From positions 22,939 through 86,938 of the forward strand of contig JAFRIV010000045.1 in assembly GCA_017432615.1 (NCBI GenBank): 64,000 nt of DNA. The letters are read 5' to 3'. Shown piece by piece: positions 1 through 8,193 of this stretch. This DNA comes from Oscillospiraceae bacterium. GTDB taxonomy: Bacteria; Bacillota; Clostridia; Oscillospirales; Oscillospiraceae. Below the pieces are notes generated by a model. It worked only from the letters and a program-made list of their open reading frames with translations. It was not told where the DNA came from and searched no databases. Numbering within the stretch: the first letter of the stretch is position 1; the number at the start of each line of letters is the position of its first letter. The position numbers and the translations under genes are program-made.

Positions 1-717
1 GCAGGCATCATCTCCCGCTTCCCGACGAGCATTGCCAGCACGATCAGCAATGTTGTGACCGGAAACCTGAAATGGTGGGTCGCCGTGCTGATGTACCTCG
101 GTGCCCTGGCAATCATCGTGCTGATCGTTTTTGTGAACGATGCGGAACGCCGTGTTCCGGTCCAGTATGCCAAGCGCGTTGTCGGACGCAAGATGTACGG
201 CGGGCAGAGCACGCATCTGCCGATGAAAGTGAACATGTCCGGCGTTATGCCGATCATCTTCGCTCAGTCCATCGCCTCTCTGCCGGCTACCGTTGCGGCC
301 CTTACCGGCCACAGCAACAGCGCATGGGCAAAGACGAATACCATCTGGTATGCAGTTCTTTACTTCGCACTGATCATCTTCTTTGCATACTTCTATTCCA
401 CGATTCAGTTCAACCCTGTTGAAGTTGCCAACAACCTGAAGAAGAACGGCGGCTACATCCCCGGCTTCCGCCCGGGCAAACCGACCAGTGAGTTCCTTCA
501 GAGGGTGCTGAACAAGATCACGCTGTTCGGTGCGATCTATCTCGGTATCCTGGCAACCGTGCCTATCCTGATCTCTGTGTTCTCCTCAACAGCAAACCTG
601 ACGGGACTTTCTCTCGGCGGCACGTCCATCATCATCGTGGTCGGTGTTGCCCTTGAGACGATCCGCGCCATTGAAGCACAGCTGCTGATGCGCAACTACA
701 AAGGATTCCTTGACTGA
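1..717 (+). CDS. secY: Preprotein translocase subunit SecY (C-terminal part)
   Basis: SecY forms the channel of the SecYEG protein translocase in the cytoplasmic membrane. The frame is open from the first base (AGIISRFPTSIAS...), so the 5' end lies outside the window and about 238 C-terminal residues are seen. Visible family features are the cytosolic loop RRVPVQYAKR, which contacts the ribosome and SecA, the segment SGVMPIIFAQS, the motif NPVEVANNLKKNGGYIPGFRPG, and the C-terminal helix ending RAIEAQLLMRNYKGFLD. The stop is 18 nt before adk, the usual Gram-positive order. Identification is secure; only the truncation by the window edge is notable. Confidence 0.97.
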   Translation, partial: AGIISRFPTSIASTISNVVTGNLKWWVAVLMYLGALAIIVLIVFVNDAERRVPVQYAKRVVGRKMYGGQSTHLPMKVNMSGVMPIIFAQSIASLPATVAALTGHSNSAWAKTNTIWYAVLYFALIIFFAYFYSTIQFNPVEVANNLKKNGGYIPGFRPGKPTSEFLQRVLNKITLFGAIYLGILATVPILISVFSSTANLTGLSLGGTSIIIVVGVALETIRAIEAQLLMRNYKGFLD

Positions 718-735
718 GTGAAGGGTGAAAGCGCT

Positions 736-1368
736 ATGAGATTGATTCTTTTAGGCGCACCTGGCGCAGGGAAAGGTACCCAGGCTGAGATCCTGAGCGC
801 GCTGCTCGGTATCCCGACCATTTCCACAGGCAATATTCTCCGCGCAGCCATGAGCGAGGGAACTCCCGTCGGGCTGAAGGCGAAGGAATATGTGGAAGCG
901 GGACGGCTGGTTCCGGATGATGTCATTATCGGCATCATCCGGGAGCGCCTGGCCAAAGAGGATTGCGCAAACGGATATATTCTTGACGGCGTGCCGCGGA
1001 CGATCCCGCAGGCGGAGGCGATGGAGGCGATGGGAATCGCCATCGACAAGGCTCTGTCCATCGAGGTCGACGACGAGACGATCGTGGAAAGAATGTCAGG
1101 ACGCAGGACCTGCACCAACTGCAGCAGGACCTATCACATCATCAACAACCCGCCGAAAGAGGAAGGCAAATGTGACTTCTGCGGTGCCGATCTCGGCATC
1201 CGGAAGGATGATATGCCGGAGACTGTAAAGGCGAGGCTGGAGACCTACCACAGAGACACAGAACCTCTGAAAGCATTTTATGCGGAGAGAGGCAAACTGC
1301 TGAAAGTGGAAAATCAGCCGAGCATCGAAGCGACGACGGCTGAAATCAGAAAATCTCTGGGGATCTGA
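736..1368 (+). CDS. adk: Adenylate kinase, zinc-lid type
   Basis: Cytosolic ATP + AMP = 2 ADP phosphotransferase, 210 aa, the normal length for the long-lid form. The P-loop GAPGAGKGTQAE is at residues 7-18, followed by the AMP-site segment STGNILR and DGVPRT. The lid carries two CxxC pairs (CTNC and CDFC, about 130-153), which predicts a structural zinc as in Gram-positive Adk. The ATG at 736 is preferred over the upstream in-frame GTG at 718 because an AAGGGTGA ribosome binding site precedes it and the protein then begins directly with MRLILLGAPG. It lies 18 nt after secY and 3 nt before map, so translation is probably coupled. Confidence 0.97.
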   Translation: MRLILLGAPGAGKGTQAEILSALLGIPTISTGNILRAAMSEGTPVGLKAKEYVEAGRLVPDDVIIGIIRERLAKEDCANGYILDGVPRTIPQAEAMEAMGIAIDKALSIEVDDETIVERMSGRRTCTNCSRTYHIINNPPKEEGKCDFCGADLGIRKDDMPETVKARLETYHRDTEPLKAFYAERGKLLKVENQPSIEATTAEIRKSLGI

Positions 1369-1371
1369 TAC

Positions 1372-2154
1372 ATGTCTGATACGATCTATATCAAGTCCCC
1401 AAGGGAAATCGAACTGATGCGCCAGGCCGGCAAGATCACTGCGGGAGCGCGAACCATTGCGCGCCAGGCGATCCGTGACGGCGTGACAACCAAACAAATT
1501 GATAAATGTGTACATGATTATATCGTAAAATGCGGTGCAAAGCCCACGTTTCTCGGTTACGGCGGATTTCCGGGCAGTGCCTGCATTTCGGTGAATGAAG
1601 AGCTGATCCACGGGATCCCCGGGAAAAAGACGGTCCACAACGGAGACATCGTGTCGGTCGACGTCGGTGCGTTTATCCACGGCTTCACCGGTGACTGTGC
1701 AGGGACGTATCCCTGCGGAGAAGTCGGCGAAGAGGCAAAACGCCTGATGGAAGTGACCAGACAGAGCTTCTTTGAGGGCATCCGATATGCCAAAGCCGGA
1801 TATCGGGTTTCGGATATCGGTGCGGCAATCCAGGAATATGTGGAAGGACAGGGATATTCCGTTGTGCGTGATTATGTGGGACACGGCGTCGGCCGGGAAC
1901 TGCATGAGGCACCGGAAGTACCGAACTACAGGATCGACCGGGTATCCGGACACCGCGGCAATCCGAGACTTGTCAAGGGAATGACGATCGCGGTCGAGCC
2001 GATGGTTATCGCCGGAAGCAGCTATGAGATCAAAGTGCTGGACAACGAATGGACGGTTGTTTCAGCGGACGGAAACCTCACATGCCATTACGAGAATACG
2101 GTCCTCATTACGGACGGGGAGCCGGAGATCCTCACGATGGCAGACGACATATAA
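1372..2154 (+). CDS. map: Methionine aminopeptidase type I
   Basis: Removes the initiator methionine from nascent proteins; cytosolic dinuclear metalloenzyme of 260 aa. The pita-bread fold signatures are present: KPTFLGYGGFPGSACIS, the metal-ligand stretch VDVGAFIHGFTGDCA with both Asp ligands, the His motif YVGHGVGRELHEAPEVPNY, the Glu ligand in AVEPM, and the last Glu in HYENTVLIT. It lacks the N-terminal SH3-binding zinc extension of some homologues. It starts 3 nt after adk inside the ribosomal-protein operon. Many Clostridia carry a KOW-domain gene between map and infA; none is present here. Confidence 0.97.
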   Translation: MSDTIYIKSPREIELMRQAGKITAGARTIARQAIRDGVTTKQIDKCVHDYIVKCGAKPTFLGYGGFPGSACISVNEELIHGIPGKKTVHNGDIVSVDVGAFIHGFTGDCAGTYPCGEVGEEAKRLMEVTRQSFFEGIRYAKAGYRVSDIGAAIQEYVEGQGYSVVRDYVGHGVGRELHEAPEVPNYRIDRVSGHRGNPRLVKGMTIAVEPMVIAGSSYEIKVLDNEWTVVSADGNLTCHYENTVLITDGEPEILTMADDI

Positions 2155-2187
2155 GCCTTTTGAACATTATATGGAGGAAAAAAAGCT

Positions 2188-2406
2188 TTGGCAAAAGACG
2201 ATGTAATCGAGCTTGAGGGAACGGTTGTAGAATCGCTGCCCAACACGATGTTCCAGGTGGACATCGGCAACGGACACATTATTATGGCGCATATCTCCGG
2301 AAAGCTCCGGATGAACTTTATTCGAATTCTGCCCGGCGACAAGGTTACGGTTCAGATGTCACCCTATGACATCAACAGAGGCCGGATCGTCTGGAGAAGC
2401 AAGTAA
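2188..2406 (+). CDS. infA: Translation initiation factor IF-1
   Basis: A 72-aa single OB-fold S1-type protein that occupies the A site of the 30S subunit during initiation. The IF-1 pattern is complete: [39 protein letters not shown] and [18 protein letters not shown]. It begins with TTG at 2188; the start is fixed by a GGAGG at 2173-2177, 10 nt upstream, and by the conserved AKDDVIE beginning. The gene sits between map and rpmJ as in most Bacillota. Confidence 0.97.
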   Translation: MAKDDVIELEGTVVESLPNTMFQVDIGNGHIIMAHISGKLRMNFIRILPGDKVTVQMSPYDINRGRIVWRSK

Positions 2407-2425
2407 CGATTGGGAGGCACCTATC

Positions 2426-2539
2426 ATGAAAGTAAGACCTTCGGTTAAACCCATGTGTGAAAAATGCAAGATCATCAAGCGCAAGGGCAAAGTCATGGTG
2501 ATCTGCGAAAATCCGAAACACAAACAGCGTCAGGGCTGA
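2426..2539 (+). CDS. rpmJ: 50S ribosomal protein L36 (bL36, zinc type)
   Basis: A 37-aa basic protein of the large subunit. The sequence starts [21 protein letters not shown] and ends NPKHKQRQG. The zinc ligands are Cys-x-x-Cys (CEKC), a third Cys (ICEN) and His (PKH), so this is the C+ paralogue that needs zinc. The ATG follows a GGGAGG site by about 9 nt. It lies 19 nt after infA. Confidence 0.97.
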   Translation: MKVRPSVKPMCEKCKIIKRKGKVMVICENPKHKQRQG

Positions 2540-2572
2540 TAAAAAAGCCCGCTCAAGTCCCATCATTTTAAG

Positions 2573-2630
2573 CCGCATGGATCCGTCGGGCTCCCTCCGG
2601 CGGGATCAAGCCCCGGAGACCTGAATGCGG
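2573..2630 (+). promoter_or_regulatory. Two-tier hairpin in the rpmJ-rpsM spacer
   Basis: The 120-nt spacer between rpmJ and rpsM is unusually long for this operon. It folds on paper into an outer stem CCGCAT (2573-2578) with ATGCGG (2625-2630) and an inner stem GGATCC/GGATC (2579-2584 with 2603-2607). No T-run follows, so this is not a clear terminator. It could be a processing site, an attenuator or a ribosomal-protein binding site. The function is inferred only from position and fold. Confidence 0.35.
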
Positions 2631-2659
2631 AACAATTATCGAAAGGAAGATAAAACAGT

Positions 2660-3028
2660 ATGGCACGTATAGCCGGCGTTGACCTGCCCAAGGACAAGAG
2701 AATTGAGATCGGTCTCACCTACGTCTATGGTATCGGCAGAACCAGCGCAATGAAAATTCTCGAAATGACCGGTATTAACCCCGATACCAGAGTAAAAGAC
2801 CTCACCGATGAAGAGGAAAGCAAGCTCCGTGAGTGCATCGACCACAACTATATCGTGGAAGGCGATCTTCGCCGTCAGACCGCACTTGACATCAAGCGCC
2901 TGACCGAGATCGGCTGCTACCGCGGGCTCAGACATCGTCGCGGCCTGCCCGTGCGCGGACAGAGAAGCAAGACCAATGCCCGTACGCGCAAGGGCCCGAA
3001 ACGCACGATCGCAAATAAGAAGAAGTAA
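2660..3028 (+). CDS. rpsM: 30S ribosomal protein S13 (uS13)
   Basis: A 122-aa 30S head protein that contacts the P-site tRNA and the 50S subunit. The family signature is complete: [29 protein letters not shown], the helix-two-turn-helix region and the basic C-terminal tail [35 protein letters not shown] ribosome binding site precedes the ATG. It is the first of the rpsM-rpsK-rpsD-rpoA-rplQ set and has normal length. Confidence 0.98.
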   Translation: MARIAGVDLPKDKRIEIGLTYVYGIGRTSAMKILEMTGINPDTRVKDLTDEEESKLRECIDHNYIVEGDLRRQTALDIKRLTEIGCYRGLRHRRGLPVRGQRSKTNARTRKGPKRTIANKKK

Positions 3029-3044
3029 AGGAGGGATATGAATT

Positions 3045-3446
3045 ATGGCAGCAAATAATGCGAAGAAAAAAGTAAGAACGCGCAGAAGAGAGCGCAAGAA
3101 CATTGAAAAGGGCCAGGTTCATATCAGCTCTTCCTTCAATAACACCATGGTCACAGTGACCGACACACAGGGGAATGCCATCTCCTGGGCATCCGCAGGC
3201 GGCCTCGGCTTCCGCGGAAGCAAGAAGTCTACCCCCTTTGCCGCTTCCGAAGCTGCTGAGACGGCAGCAAAGGCAGCAATGGAACACGGCCTGAAGACGG
3301 TTGAAGTCTTCGTCAAGGGCCCCGGTTCCGGACGTGAGGCTGCGATCCGCGCACTGCAGACGGCAGGCCTTGAAGTGACGATGATCAAGGATTGCACACC
3401 CATTGCACACAATGGTTGCCGTCCTCCGAAAAGACGTCGCGTCTGA
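3045..3446 (+). CDS. rpsK: 30S ribosomal protein S11 (uS11)
   Basis: A 133-aa platform protein of the 30S subunit near the E site. It shows the conserved stretches [39 protein letters not shown] and the C-terminal [15 protein letters not shown]. It starts 16 nt after rpsM with a GGAGGGATAT ribosome binding site. Length and order are as expected. Confidence 0.98.
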   Translation: MAANNAKKKVRTRRRERKNIEKGQVHISSSFNNTMVTVTDTQGNAISWASAGGLGFRGSKKSTPFAASEAAETAAKAAMEHGLKTVEVFVKGPGSGREAAIRALQTAGLEVTMIKDCTPIAHNGCRPPKRRRV

Positions 3447-3469
3447 TTTTGGAAGGAGGAGTTTGAACA

Positions 3470-4069
3470 ATGGCGAAAAATACACAGCCGATTGCCAAGA
3501 AGTGCAAGGCACTGGGCATTTCCCCGGCTACAATGGGTTATTTCACGAAGGAAACGACCCGCAACCCCGGCGGGCAGACCAGAAAGAAAAAGTCTGAGTA
3601 TGCAACACAGCTCAATGAGAAGCAGAAAGTCAAGTTCGTTTACGGGATCTTGGAGAAGCAGTTCCGCGGTTATTACGAGAAGGCTTCCAAGATGGCCGGC
3701 AAGACGGGCGAGAACCTGCTGATCCTCTGCGAGAGCCGCCTGGACAACGTGGTTTACCGCCTCGGTTATGCGAGCACCCGCCGCGAGGCCCGTCAGCTCG
3801 TCAACCACGGCCACATCACCATTAACGGCCGCAAGGTAAACATCCCCAGCTATCAGGTAAAACCCGGCATGGTCATTGCTCTCAAGGAGAGCAGCCGCAG
3901 CATCGAGAAGATCAAAGCAAATATCGAGGCCAACTCCTTCCGTCCGGCTCCCAACTGGCTCGAGTATGACAAGACCAACAACATTGCAAAGGTCCTTGCC
4001 GTACCGACAAGAGAAGATATTGACCTTCCCATCGAGGAACACCTCATCGTCGAATTGTACTCCAAATAA
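3470..4069 (+). CDS. rpsD: 30S ribosomal protein S4 (uS4)
   Basis: A 199-aa primary 16S rRNA-binding protein that nucleates 30S assembly and in many bacteria also acts as a translational repressor of its operon. The N-terminal part carries [23 protein letters not shown]; the S4 RNA-binding domain follows with [29 protein letters not shown] and [16 protein letters not shown]. There is no N-terminal zinc-binding Cys cluster, so this is the C- form. An AAGGAGGAG ribosome binding site precedes the ATG. Confidence 0.98.
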   Translation: MAKNTQPIAKKCKALGISPATMGYFTKETTRNPGGQTRKKKSEYATQLNEKQKVKFVYGILEKQFRGYYEKASKMAGKTGENLLILCESRLDNVVYRLGYASTRREARQLVNHGHITINGRKVNIPSYQVKPGMVIALKESSRSIEKIKANIEANSFRPAPNWLEYDKTNNIAKVLAVPTREDIDLPIEEHLIVELYSK

Positions 4070-4147
4070 ACACCCTCATTTTGCACATCGTTTTTCACAG
4101 CACGCGCGAAAATTGCGCGAAATATTAAAGGAGGGTAAATTATATAA

Positions 4148-5116
4148 ATGGTCGAAACAAACAAAATCAGTTTCGATATGCCGCATGTCGAATGTTTTGA
4201 TCCGCTTGCAGACAATTCGTACGGCAAGTTTGTGGTCGAACCGCTGGAACGCGGGTACGGCACGACCCTGGGGAATTCTCTGCGCAGAGTGCTTCTCTCC
4301 TCGCTGCCCGGTTATGCTGTAACAAGCATCAAAATCGCTGGGATCATGCATGAGTTTTCAACAATTCCAGGCGTTAAGGAAGATGTTACAGAGATCGTCC
4401 TCAACGTGAAGAGCATTATTGCAAAGCTGCATTGCGAAGGTCCGAAAACCGTCTATCTGGAAGCTTCCGGAGAGGGTCCGGTTACGGCAGGCGATATCAA
4501 GCCGGATGCCGAAGTGGAAATCATCAATCCGGAACAGCCGATCGCGACGCTCGGCCCCGACGGGGCACTGAGCATGGAGCTTGTGATCGATCAGGGCAGA
4601 GGTTATGTCTCGGCAGATAAAAACAAGTCTGCTTCCACACCCATCGGAACGATTCCGGTAGATTCCATCTACACGCCGGTTCTGAAGGTGAACTACACCG
4701 TGGAAAACACCCGTGTAGGGAACCAGACTGACTATGACAAGCTGACCATCGAAGTATGGACAGACAAGACAATCTCTGCGAAGGAAGCGCTTTCTTACGG
4801 CGCACGGATCCTTCGTGACCATTTCAAGATCTTTACGGATCTTTCCGAGACAGCTGAAACAGAGGTTTCCGTTGTGGTGAGAAAGCAGGAAGAAGAGCCT
4901 GACACCGCACTGAATATGACCATTGAGGAACTTGACCTCTCGGTACGCAGCTTCAACTGCCTCAAACGTGCAAACATCAACACTGTAGCCGACCTGATCT
5001 CCAAGACAGAAGACGAGATGATCAAGGTCCGCAACCTCGGCCGCAAGTCTCTCGAAGAAGTGAAACTGAAACTTCAGGCGATGAACTTGTCTCTGGCAAA
5101 CGAGGAAAATTCGTAA
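4148..5116 (+). CDS. rpoA: DNA-directed RNA polymerase alpha subunit
   Basis: A 322-aa alpha subunit that dimerises to start RNA polymerase assembly and contacts UP elements and activators. The N-terminal domain has [19 protein letters not shown] and [14 protein letters not shown]. The C-terminal domain, after a linker near residue 235, has the helix-hairpin-helix [16 protein letters not shown] and [15 protein letters not shown] with DNA-contacting residues. The start at 4148 follows AAAGGAGGG. The 78-nt gap after rpsD contains the small inverted repeat GCGCgaaaattGCGC near 4104-4119. Confidence 0.98.
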   Translation: MVETNKISFDMPHVECFDPLADNSYGKFVVEPLERGYGTTLGNSLRRVLLSSLPGYAVTSIKIAGIMHEFSTIPGVKEDVTEIVLNVKSIIAKLHCEGPKTVYLEASGEGPVTAGDIKPDAEVEIINPEQPIATLGPDGALSMELVIDQGRGYVSADKNKSASTPIGTIPVDSIYTPVLKVNYTVENTRVGNQTDYDKLTIEVWTDKTISAKEALSYGARILRDHFKIFTDLSETAETEVSVVVRKQEEEPDTALNMTIEELDLSVRSFNCLKRANINTVADLISKTEDEMIKVRNLGRKSLEEVKLKLQAMNLSLANEENS

Positions 5117-5143
5117 AAGCTTCCAGAAGGAGGAAATGCAATT

Positions 5144-5485
5144 ATGCCCGGAACAAGAAAACTCGGCAAGACCACCGCTCAGCGCAAGGCAATGCTTCGC
5201 CAGCAGGTCACAGATTTTCTGGATAAAGGCCGCATGGAAACCACTGTCACCCGCGCAAAGGAGATCGCTCCTCTGGCCGAGAAGATGATCACCCTTGGCA
5301 AGGACAAGGGACTTCCTGCTTACCGCCAGGCACTGGAGTTCGTCACCAGAGAAGACGTCGCAAAGAAGGTCTTCGATGAACTCGCACCGAAGTATGCAGA
5401 ACGCAACGGCGGCTATACCCGCATCACCCGCATCGGCGCACGCCGCGGCGACGCTGCGGAAACGGCAGTCATCGAGCTGGTATAA
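5144..5485 (+). CDS. rplQ: 50S ribosomal protein L17 (bL17)
   Basis: A 113-aa large-subunit protein near the exit tunnel. Characteristic segments are [20 protein letters not shown] and [20 protein letters not shown], with the C-terminal [36 protein letters not shown] site precedes the ATG. It is the last gene of the operon, followed by a strong terminator and an abrupt drop in GC content. Confidence 0.98.
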   Translation: MPGTRKLGKTTAQRKAMLRQQVTDFLDKGRMETTVTRAKEIAPLAEKMITLGKDKGLPAYRQALEFVTREDVAKKVFDELAPKYAERNGGYTRITRIGARRGDAAETAVIELV

Positions 5486-5506
5486 TCCGAATATAGAGAC
5501 GAACAG

Positions 5507-5548
5507 GACCCCGACGGAGCATCTGCCCCGCCGGGGTCTGTGTGTTTT
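5507..5548 (+). terminator. Rho-independent terminator of the ribosomal operon
   Basis: An 11-bp stem (5507-5517 pairing with 5528-5538, one mismatch) with a 10-nt loop is followed by TGTGTGTTTT. It lies 21 nt after rplQ and closes the alpha operon. Confidence 0.85.
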
Positions 5549-5692
5549 ATCCTGCGACCAGCACTTGAAAAGAGAATCTGTCTTGAGGTGTTTCAATTGC
5601 CGTTATTATCATTTTATCAACAAGGCTGAAAACCGTATTAATAAGCATTGGCAGTCAGCCGTCAAATTGCACAAATGGGAATGCTTTCAATT

Positions 5693-5726
5693 ATACATAA
5701 TGTACAAAGATTTGTACATTATGTAT
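5693..5726. promoter_or_regulatory. 34-bp perfect palindrome with two TACATWATGTA operators
   Basis: A perfect 16-bp inverted repeat with a 2-bp spacer. Each arm contains its own palindrome, TACATAATGTA at 5694-5704 and TACATTATGTA at 5715-5725, with centres 21 bp (two helical turns) apart. It ends 7 bp before a consensus -35 box. The same 11-mer recurs at 6544-6554 ahead of the transport operon. This is the pattern of a dimeric GntR-type regulator binding its own promoter and its target; assignment to the adjacent GntR protein is inference. Confidence 0.75.
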
Positions 5727-5733
5727 TTATCCC

Positions 5734-5762
5734 TTGACTTATTATTATCAAATCCATATAAT
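5734..5762 (+). promoter_or_regulatory. Consensus sigma-A promoter for the GntR regulator
   Basis: TTGACT at 5734-5739, a 17-bp spacer and TATAAT at 5757-5762. The expected start of transcription, near 5769, leaves only a few leader bases before the ATG at 5774, so either translation is nearly leaderless or it begins at the ATG at 5786. Confidence 0.8.
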
Positions 5763-5773
5763 AAAGAATATCA

Positions 5774-6463
5774 ATGATGGAGATAATGAATTTGAATTAT
5801 AACAGTCAATTAGATCAGACAAAAGCGGAACGAGTTACGTCGATGCTTCGAGCTGATATTATAAATAAAGAATTTGCACCAGGGAGCCATATTACAATCA
5901 AGGAGATTTCTGACCGCTATCACGCAAGCAATATCCCTGTCAGGGAGGCTTTGCGTACATTAGAAAGTGAACATATTTTAGAGATAAATCCTTATAAAGG
6001 TGCAACAGTATTAGAAGTTGACGAGAAATACGCAGCGCTGATTTATGATGTTCTAAGAGGGCTTGAGTTAATTACCTATGAGTCGATTTTTACAATATTG
6101 ACAGATGAATTTATCACAGAATTGAGAGCTGTAAATCAGGAGATAGGAAAACTGCAGGATACAGAAGACGATCGAAAAAGATATTTAAGGCTTAATGATA
6201 AGTTGCATACAAAGCTGATTGAAGCAAGCCCCAATACGATTGCAAAAGATTTATACTATAAATACATCATAATATTACAGTCTTTTAGAGAAATATATCT
6301 ACCGGAATACGACAGAGTGCGTCAGGCCTACAAGGAGCACGAAAATATCATTCATGCTATAGAACAAAAAGATTCAATGGAATTAAAGCGGTGTGTGGAT
6401 ATTCATAGCAATGCAGCCGGCAAGAATCTGCATGATTTATATCTTAACAGAAGCCAAATTTAG
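5774..6463 (+). CDS. GntR family regulator, FCD (FadR-C) subfamily
   Basis: A 229-aa transcription factor. The N-terminal winged helix (about 15-80) carries the GntR signature ITIKEISDRYHASNIPVREALRTLESEHIL; the C-terminal all-helical FCD ligand domain (about 95-220) has the usual acidic and His residues (for example LHTKL and the region ending DIHSNAAGK). It is the first gene of the AT-rich block and is followed by a transporter and sugar-acid dehydratases, so the effector is probably a sugar acid or its keto-deoxy product. TACATWATGTA palindromes lie ahead of both this gene and the transporter. No good ribosome binding site precedes 5774; ATGs at 5777 and 5786 are alternatives. Confidence 0.88.
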   Translation: MMEIMNLNYNSQLDQTKAERVTSMLRADIINKEFAPGSHITIKEISDRYHASNIPVREALRTLESEHILEINPYKGATVLEVDEKYAALIYDVLRGLELITYESIFTILTDEFITELRAVNQEIGKLQDTEDDRKRYLRLNDKLHTKLIEASPNTIAKDLYYKYIIILQSFREIYLPEYDRVRQAYKEHENIIHAIEQKDSMELKRCVDIHSNAAGKNLHDLYLNRSQI

Positions 6464-6543
6464 AGTATTTCAATGGAATGTACACAATGATATAGATGAC
6501 AGACATGACCGTGAATTAACGGTTTGTGTCGCTTTAAAAATAA

Positions 6544-6566
6544 TACATTATGTACAATACATAATT
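6544..6566. promoter_or_regulatory. Operator copy ahead of the TTT transport operon
   Basis: TACATTATGTA at 6544-6554, identical to the 11-mer at 5715-5725, is followed by CAATACATAAT. Together they also make a second inverted repeat, ATTATGTA-caa-TACATAAT (6548-6566). It is 33 bp upstream of the first transport gene and overlaps the likely -10 region (weak candidate TTGTGT at 6524 or TACAAT at 6553), which would suit repression. Confidence 0.65.
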
Positions 6567-6598
6567 TGATTTTGAAAATCATTTTCCCGGAGGATAAA

Positions 6599-7096
6599 AT
6601 GAAGAAGAACTTATTTAAAGGAAATTCAGATTTTTTCTTTGGCCTCGTTGTTATCATTTTTGGAATCATAGGATGCTATATTACAAAAAACACAATCAGA
6701 ATGAGTTCATCCAGACAAATGCCCATGCTGCTTTTCGGGTTTATAGCACTCATGGGATTGGGGATGAGCATATCCAGTGTAGTAAACAGGGCGAAGGAAA
6801 AAGAAGACCAGACAAAAGTTGACGGGAAGGATCTTGTAATCGGGATACTGATTCCAGGGGCAATATTAATCCTCACATGGGTTTTGATCAGATGGCTGGG
6901 TTATTATGTTTCTACATTCCTGTTGATCATAGTCCTGATGATTTTACAGGCAAAGACAGCAGATGGAAAAATTGAATTCACGTTGAAAAAAGTGTTGGTT
7001 ACTGTAGGGTTTGCCATTGCAGTGACAATCGTGATGTATCTGATTTTCCATTATGTCTTTTCCCTGCCGACACCGAAGGGAATATTCGGGTTTTAA
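6599..7096 (+). CDS. Tripartite tricarboxylate transporter small membrane subunit, TctB-like
   Basis: A 165-aa integral membrane protein (DUF1468/TctB type), with four predicted transmembrane helices at about 12-30, 42-60, 82-102 and 130-155. It is the small subunit that partners TctA in cation-driven uptake of carboxylates delivered by a binding protein. The ATG at 6599 follows CCCGGAGGAT; an upstream in-frame extension has no ribosome binding site. The order here is B-C-A rather than the usual C-B-A. The substrate is inferred to be a sugar acid from the downstream genes. Confidence 0.82.
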   Translation: MKKNLFKGNSDFFFGLVVIIFGIIGCYITKNTIRMSSSRQMPMLLFGFIALMGLGMSISSVVNRAKEKEDQTKVDGKDLVIGILIPGAILILTWVLIRWLGYYVSTFLLIIVLMILQAKTADGKIEFTLKKVLVTVGFAIAVTIVMYLIFHYVFSLPTPKGIFGF

Positions 7097-7152
7097 GCTG
7101 GATATAGCGCATTTTTGCGTTATACAAATATAAAAAAGAAAGGAAAAAGAAC

Positions 7153-8106
7153 ATGAAAAAACTACTCGCAACCATTCTCGCACTGTGCATGATCTTTGCA
7201 CTGACAGCTGTTGCTGCATCCGCAGACTGGACTCCAAACGGACCGGTAACACTTATCATTCCATATGCTACCGGTGGAAGTGCAGACACAGTTGGACGGC
7301 TCGTAGCTCAATATCTTGGAGATCAGATCGGGGTACAGATAAACTGTATCAATAAAGAAGGGGCTTCTGGTGCAGTTGGTTCAACTGAACTGGCACATTC
7401 TAAACCGGATGGGATGACAATTGGAATGAGCTCTATTTCTGACCTTTATGTTGCAGACTATCGCGGAACTTTTGATATTGATTCATTAAACTATCTTGTT
7501 TGGTTTAACTCTGTACCTTTTGCGCTGTTTGCATCTCCAGAGAGCCCATGGAACGATATTGGCGAACTGGTCGCAGATATTAAAGCCGGCAATAACAAAA
7601 TAGCAATGGCAGAATCCGGTACAGCTCACCTTATAGGACTTGCACAGATGTGCAAAGCAGCCGGTATTGATATGATCGATACGGTTTCATTCTCTTCCGG
7701 TGGAGAATCTCAGACAGCACTTCTTGGTAACCATGTGGATCTTGCCTCTCTGACACCGTCTTACATCAAAAATGTGACAGCCGGCGGCGGAAAACTGATG
7801 GCAATTTATGGCTCAAGCAAAATAGAGCAATTTGCAGATTATCCGTATGCAATTGATTTTGGTATGGATATTCCTGCTATTGTAGGAACAAACCAGATGA
7901 TTTCCCTGCCTCAGGGCTGCAGTGATGAGATTGTGGAATTCTGGTCCAATGCTCTTCAGGAATTGGTGAATAGTGAAACATTCCAGGAAGCAATGCTGAC
8001 AGGTGGTTATTGCCTTTGCAATATTCATGGAGAAGAATTGACTCAGGCAGTAAAAGACAATAACGCAGCGGTTGCGGAAATAATGCAGGAACTTGGTCTC
8101 GAGTAA
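7153..8106 (+). CDS. Tripartite tricarboxylate transporter substrate-binding protein (TctC/Bug family)
   Basis: A 317-aa exported solute-binding protein. The signal peptide MKKLLATILALCMIFALTAV ends at a predicted cleavage after ASA (residues 22-24); there is no lipobox Cys, unusual for a Gram-positive binding protein, so it may be released or held by the transporter. The Bug fold begins GPVTLIIPYATGGSADTVGR, the conserved carboxylate-binding loop of the family, and continues with GASGAVGSTELAHSKPDG. It is flanked by TctB and TctA. A stable hairpin right after the stop probably raises its level over the downstream genes. Confidence 0.88.
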   Translation: MKKLLATILALCMIFALTAVAASADWTPNGPVTLIIPYATGGSADTVGRLVAQYLGDQIGVQINCINKEGASGAVGSTELAHSKPDGMTIGMSSISDLYVADYRGTFDIDSLNYLVWFNSVPFALFASPESPWNDIGELVADIKAGNNKIAMAESGTAHLIGLAQMCKAAGIDMIDTVSFSSGGESQTALLGNHVDLASLTPSYIKNVTAGGGKLMAIYGSSKIEQFADYPYAIDFGMDIPAIVGTNQMISLPQGCSDEIVEFWSNALQELVNSETFQEAMLTGGYCLCNIHGEELTQAVKDNNAAVAEIMQELGLE

Positions 8107-8119
8107 TCATTAAAAATGC

Positions 8120-8153
8120 AATAATGTCCCTGCAATTCTGCAGGGACATTATT
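8120..8153 (+). terminator. Intercistronic hairpin after tctC
   Basis: A perfect 15-bp stem (8120-8134 with 8139-8153) with an ATTC loop and only a short T-rich tail. It lies between the binding protein and TctA, a position typical of hairpins that stabilise upstream mRNA or partly terminate so that binding protein exceeds permease. Confidence 0.75.
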
Positions 8154-8193
8154 ATTCCTTAGTGTATTCTGCTTGCATTTAGGGAGGTATATC

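Noticed and set aside
1096-1953. 285-codon minus-strand frame opposite adk and map
   Set aside because: Shadow of two certain plus-strand genes, no recognisable domain.
4358-5596. 412-codon minus-strand frame opposite rpoA and rplQ
   Set aside because: It lies entirely over two certain genes, is Cys/Arg-rich with no motif, and has no ribosome binding site.
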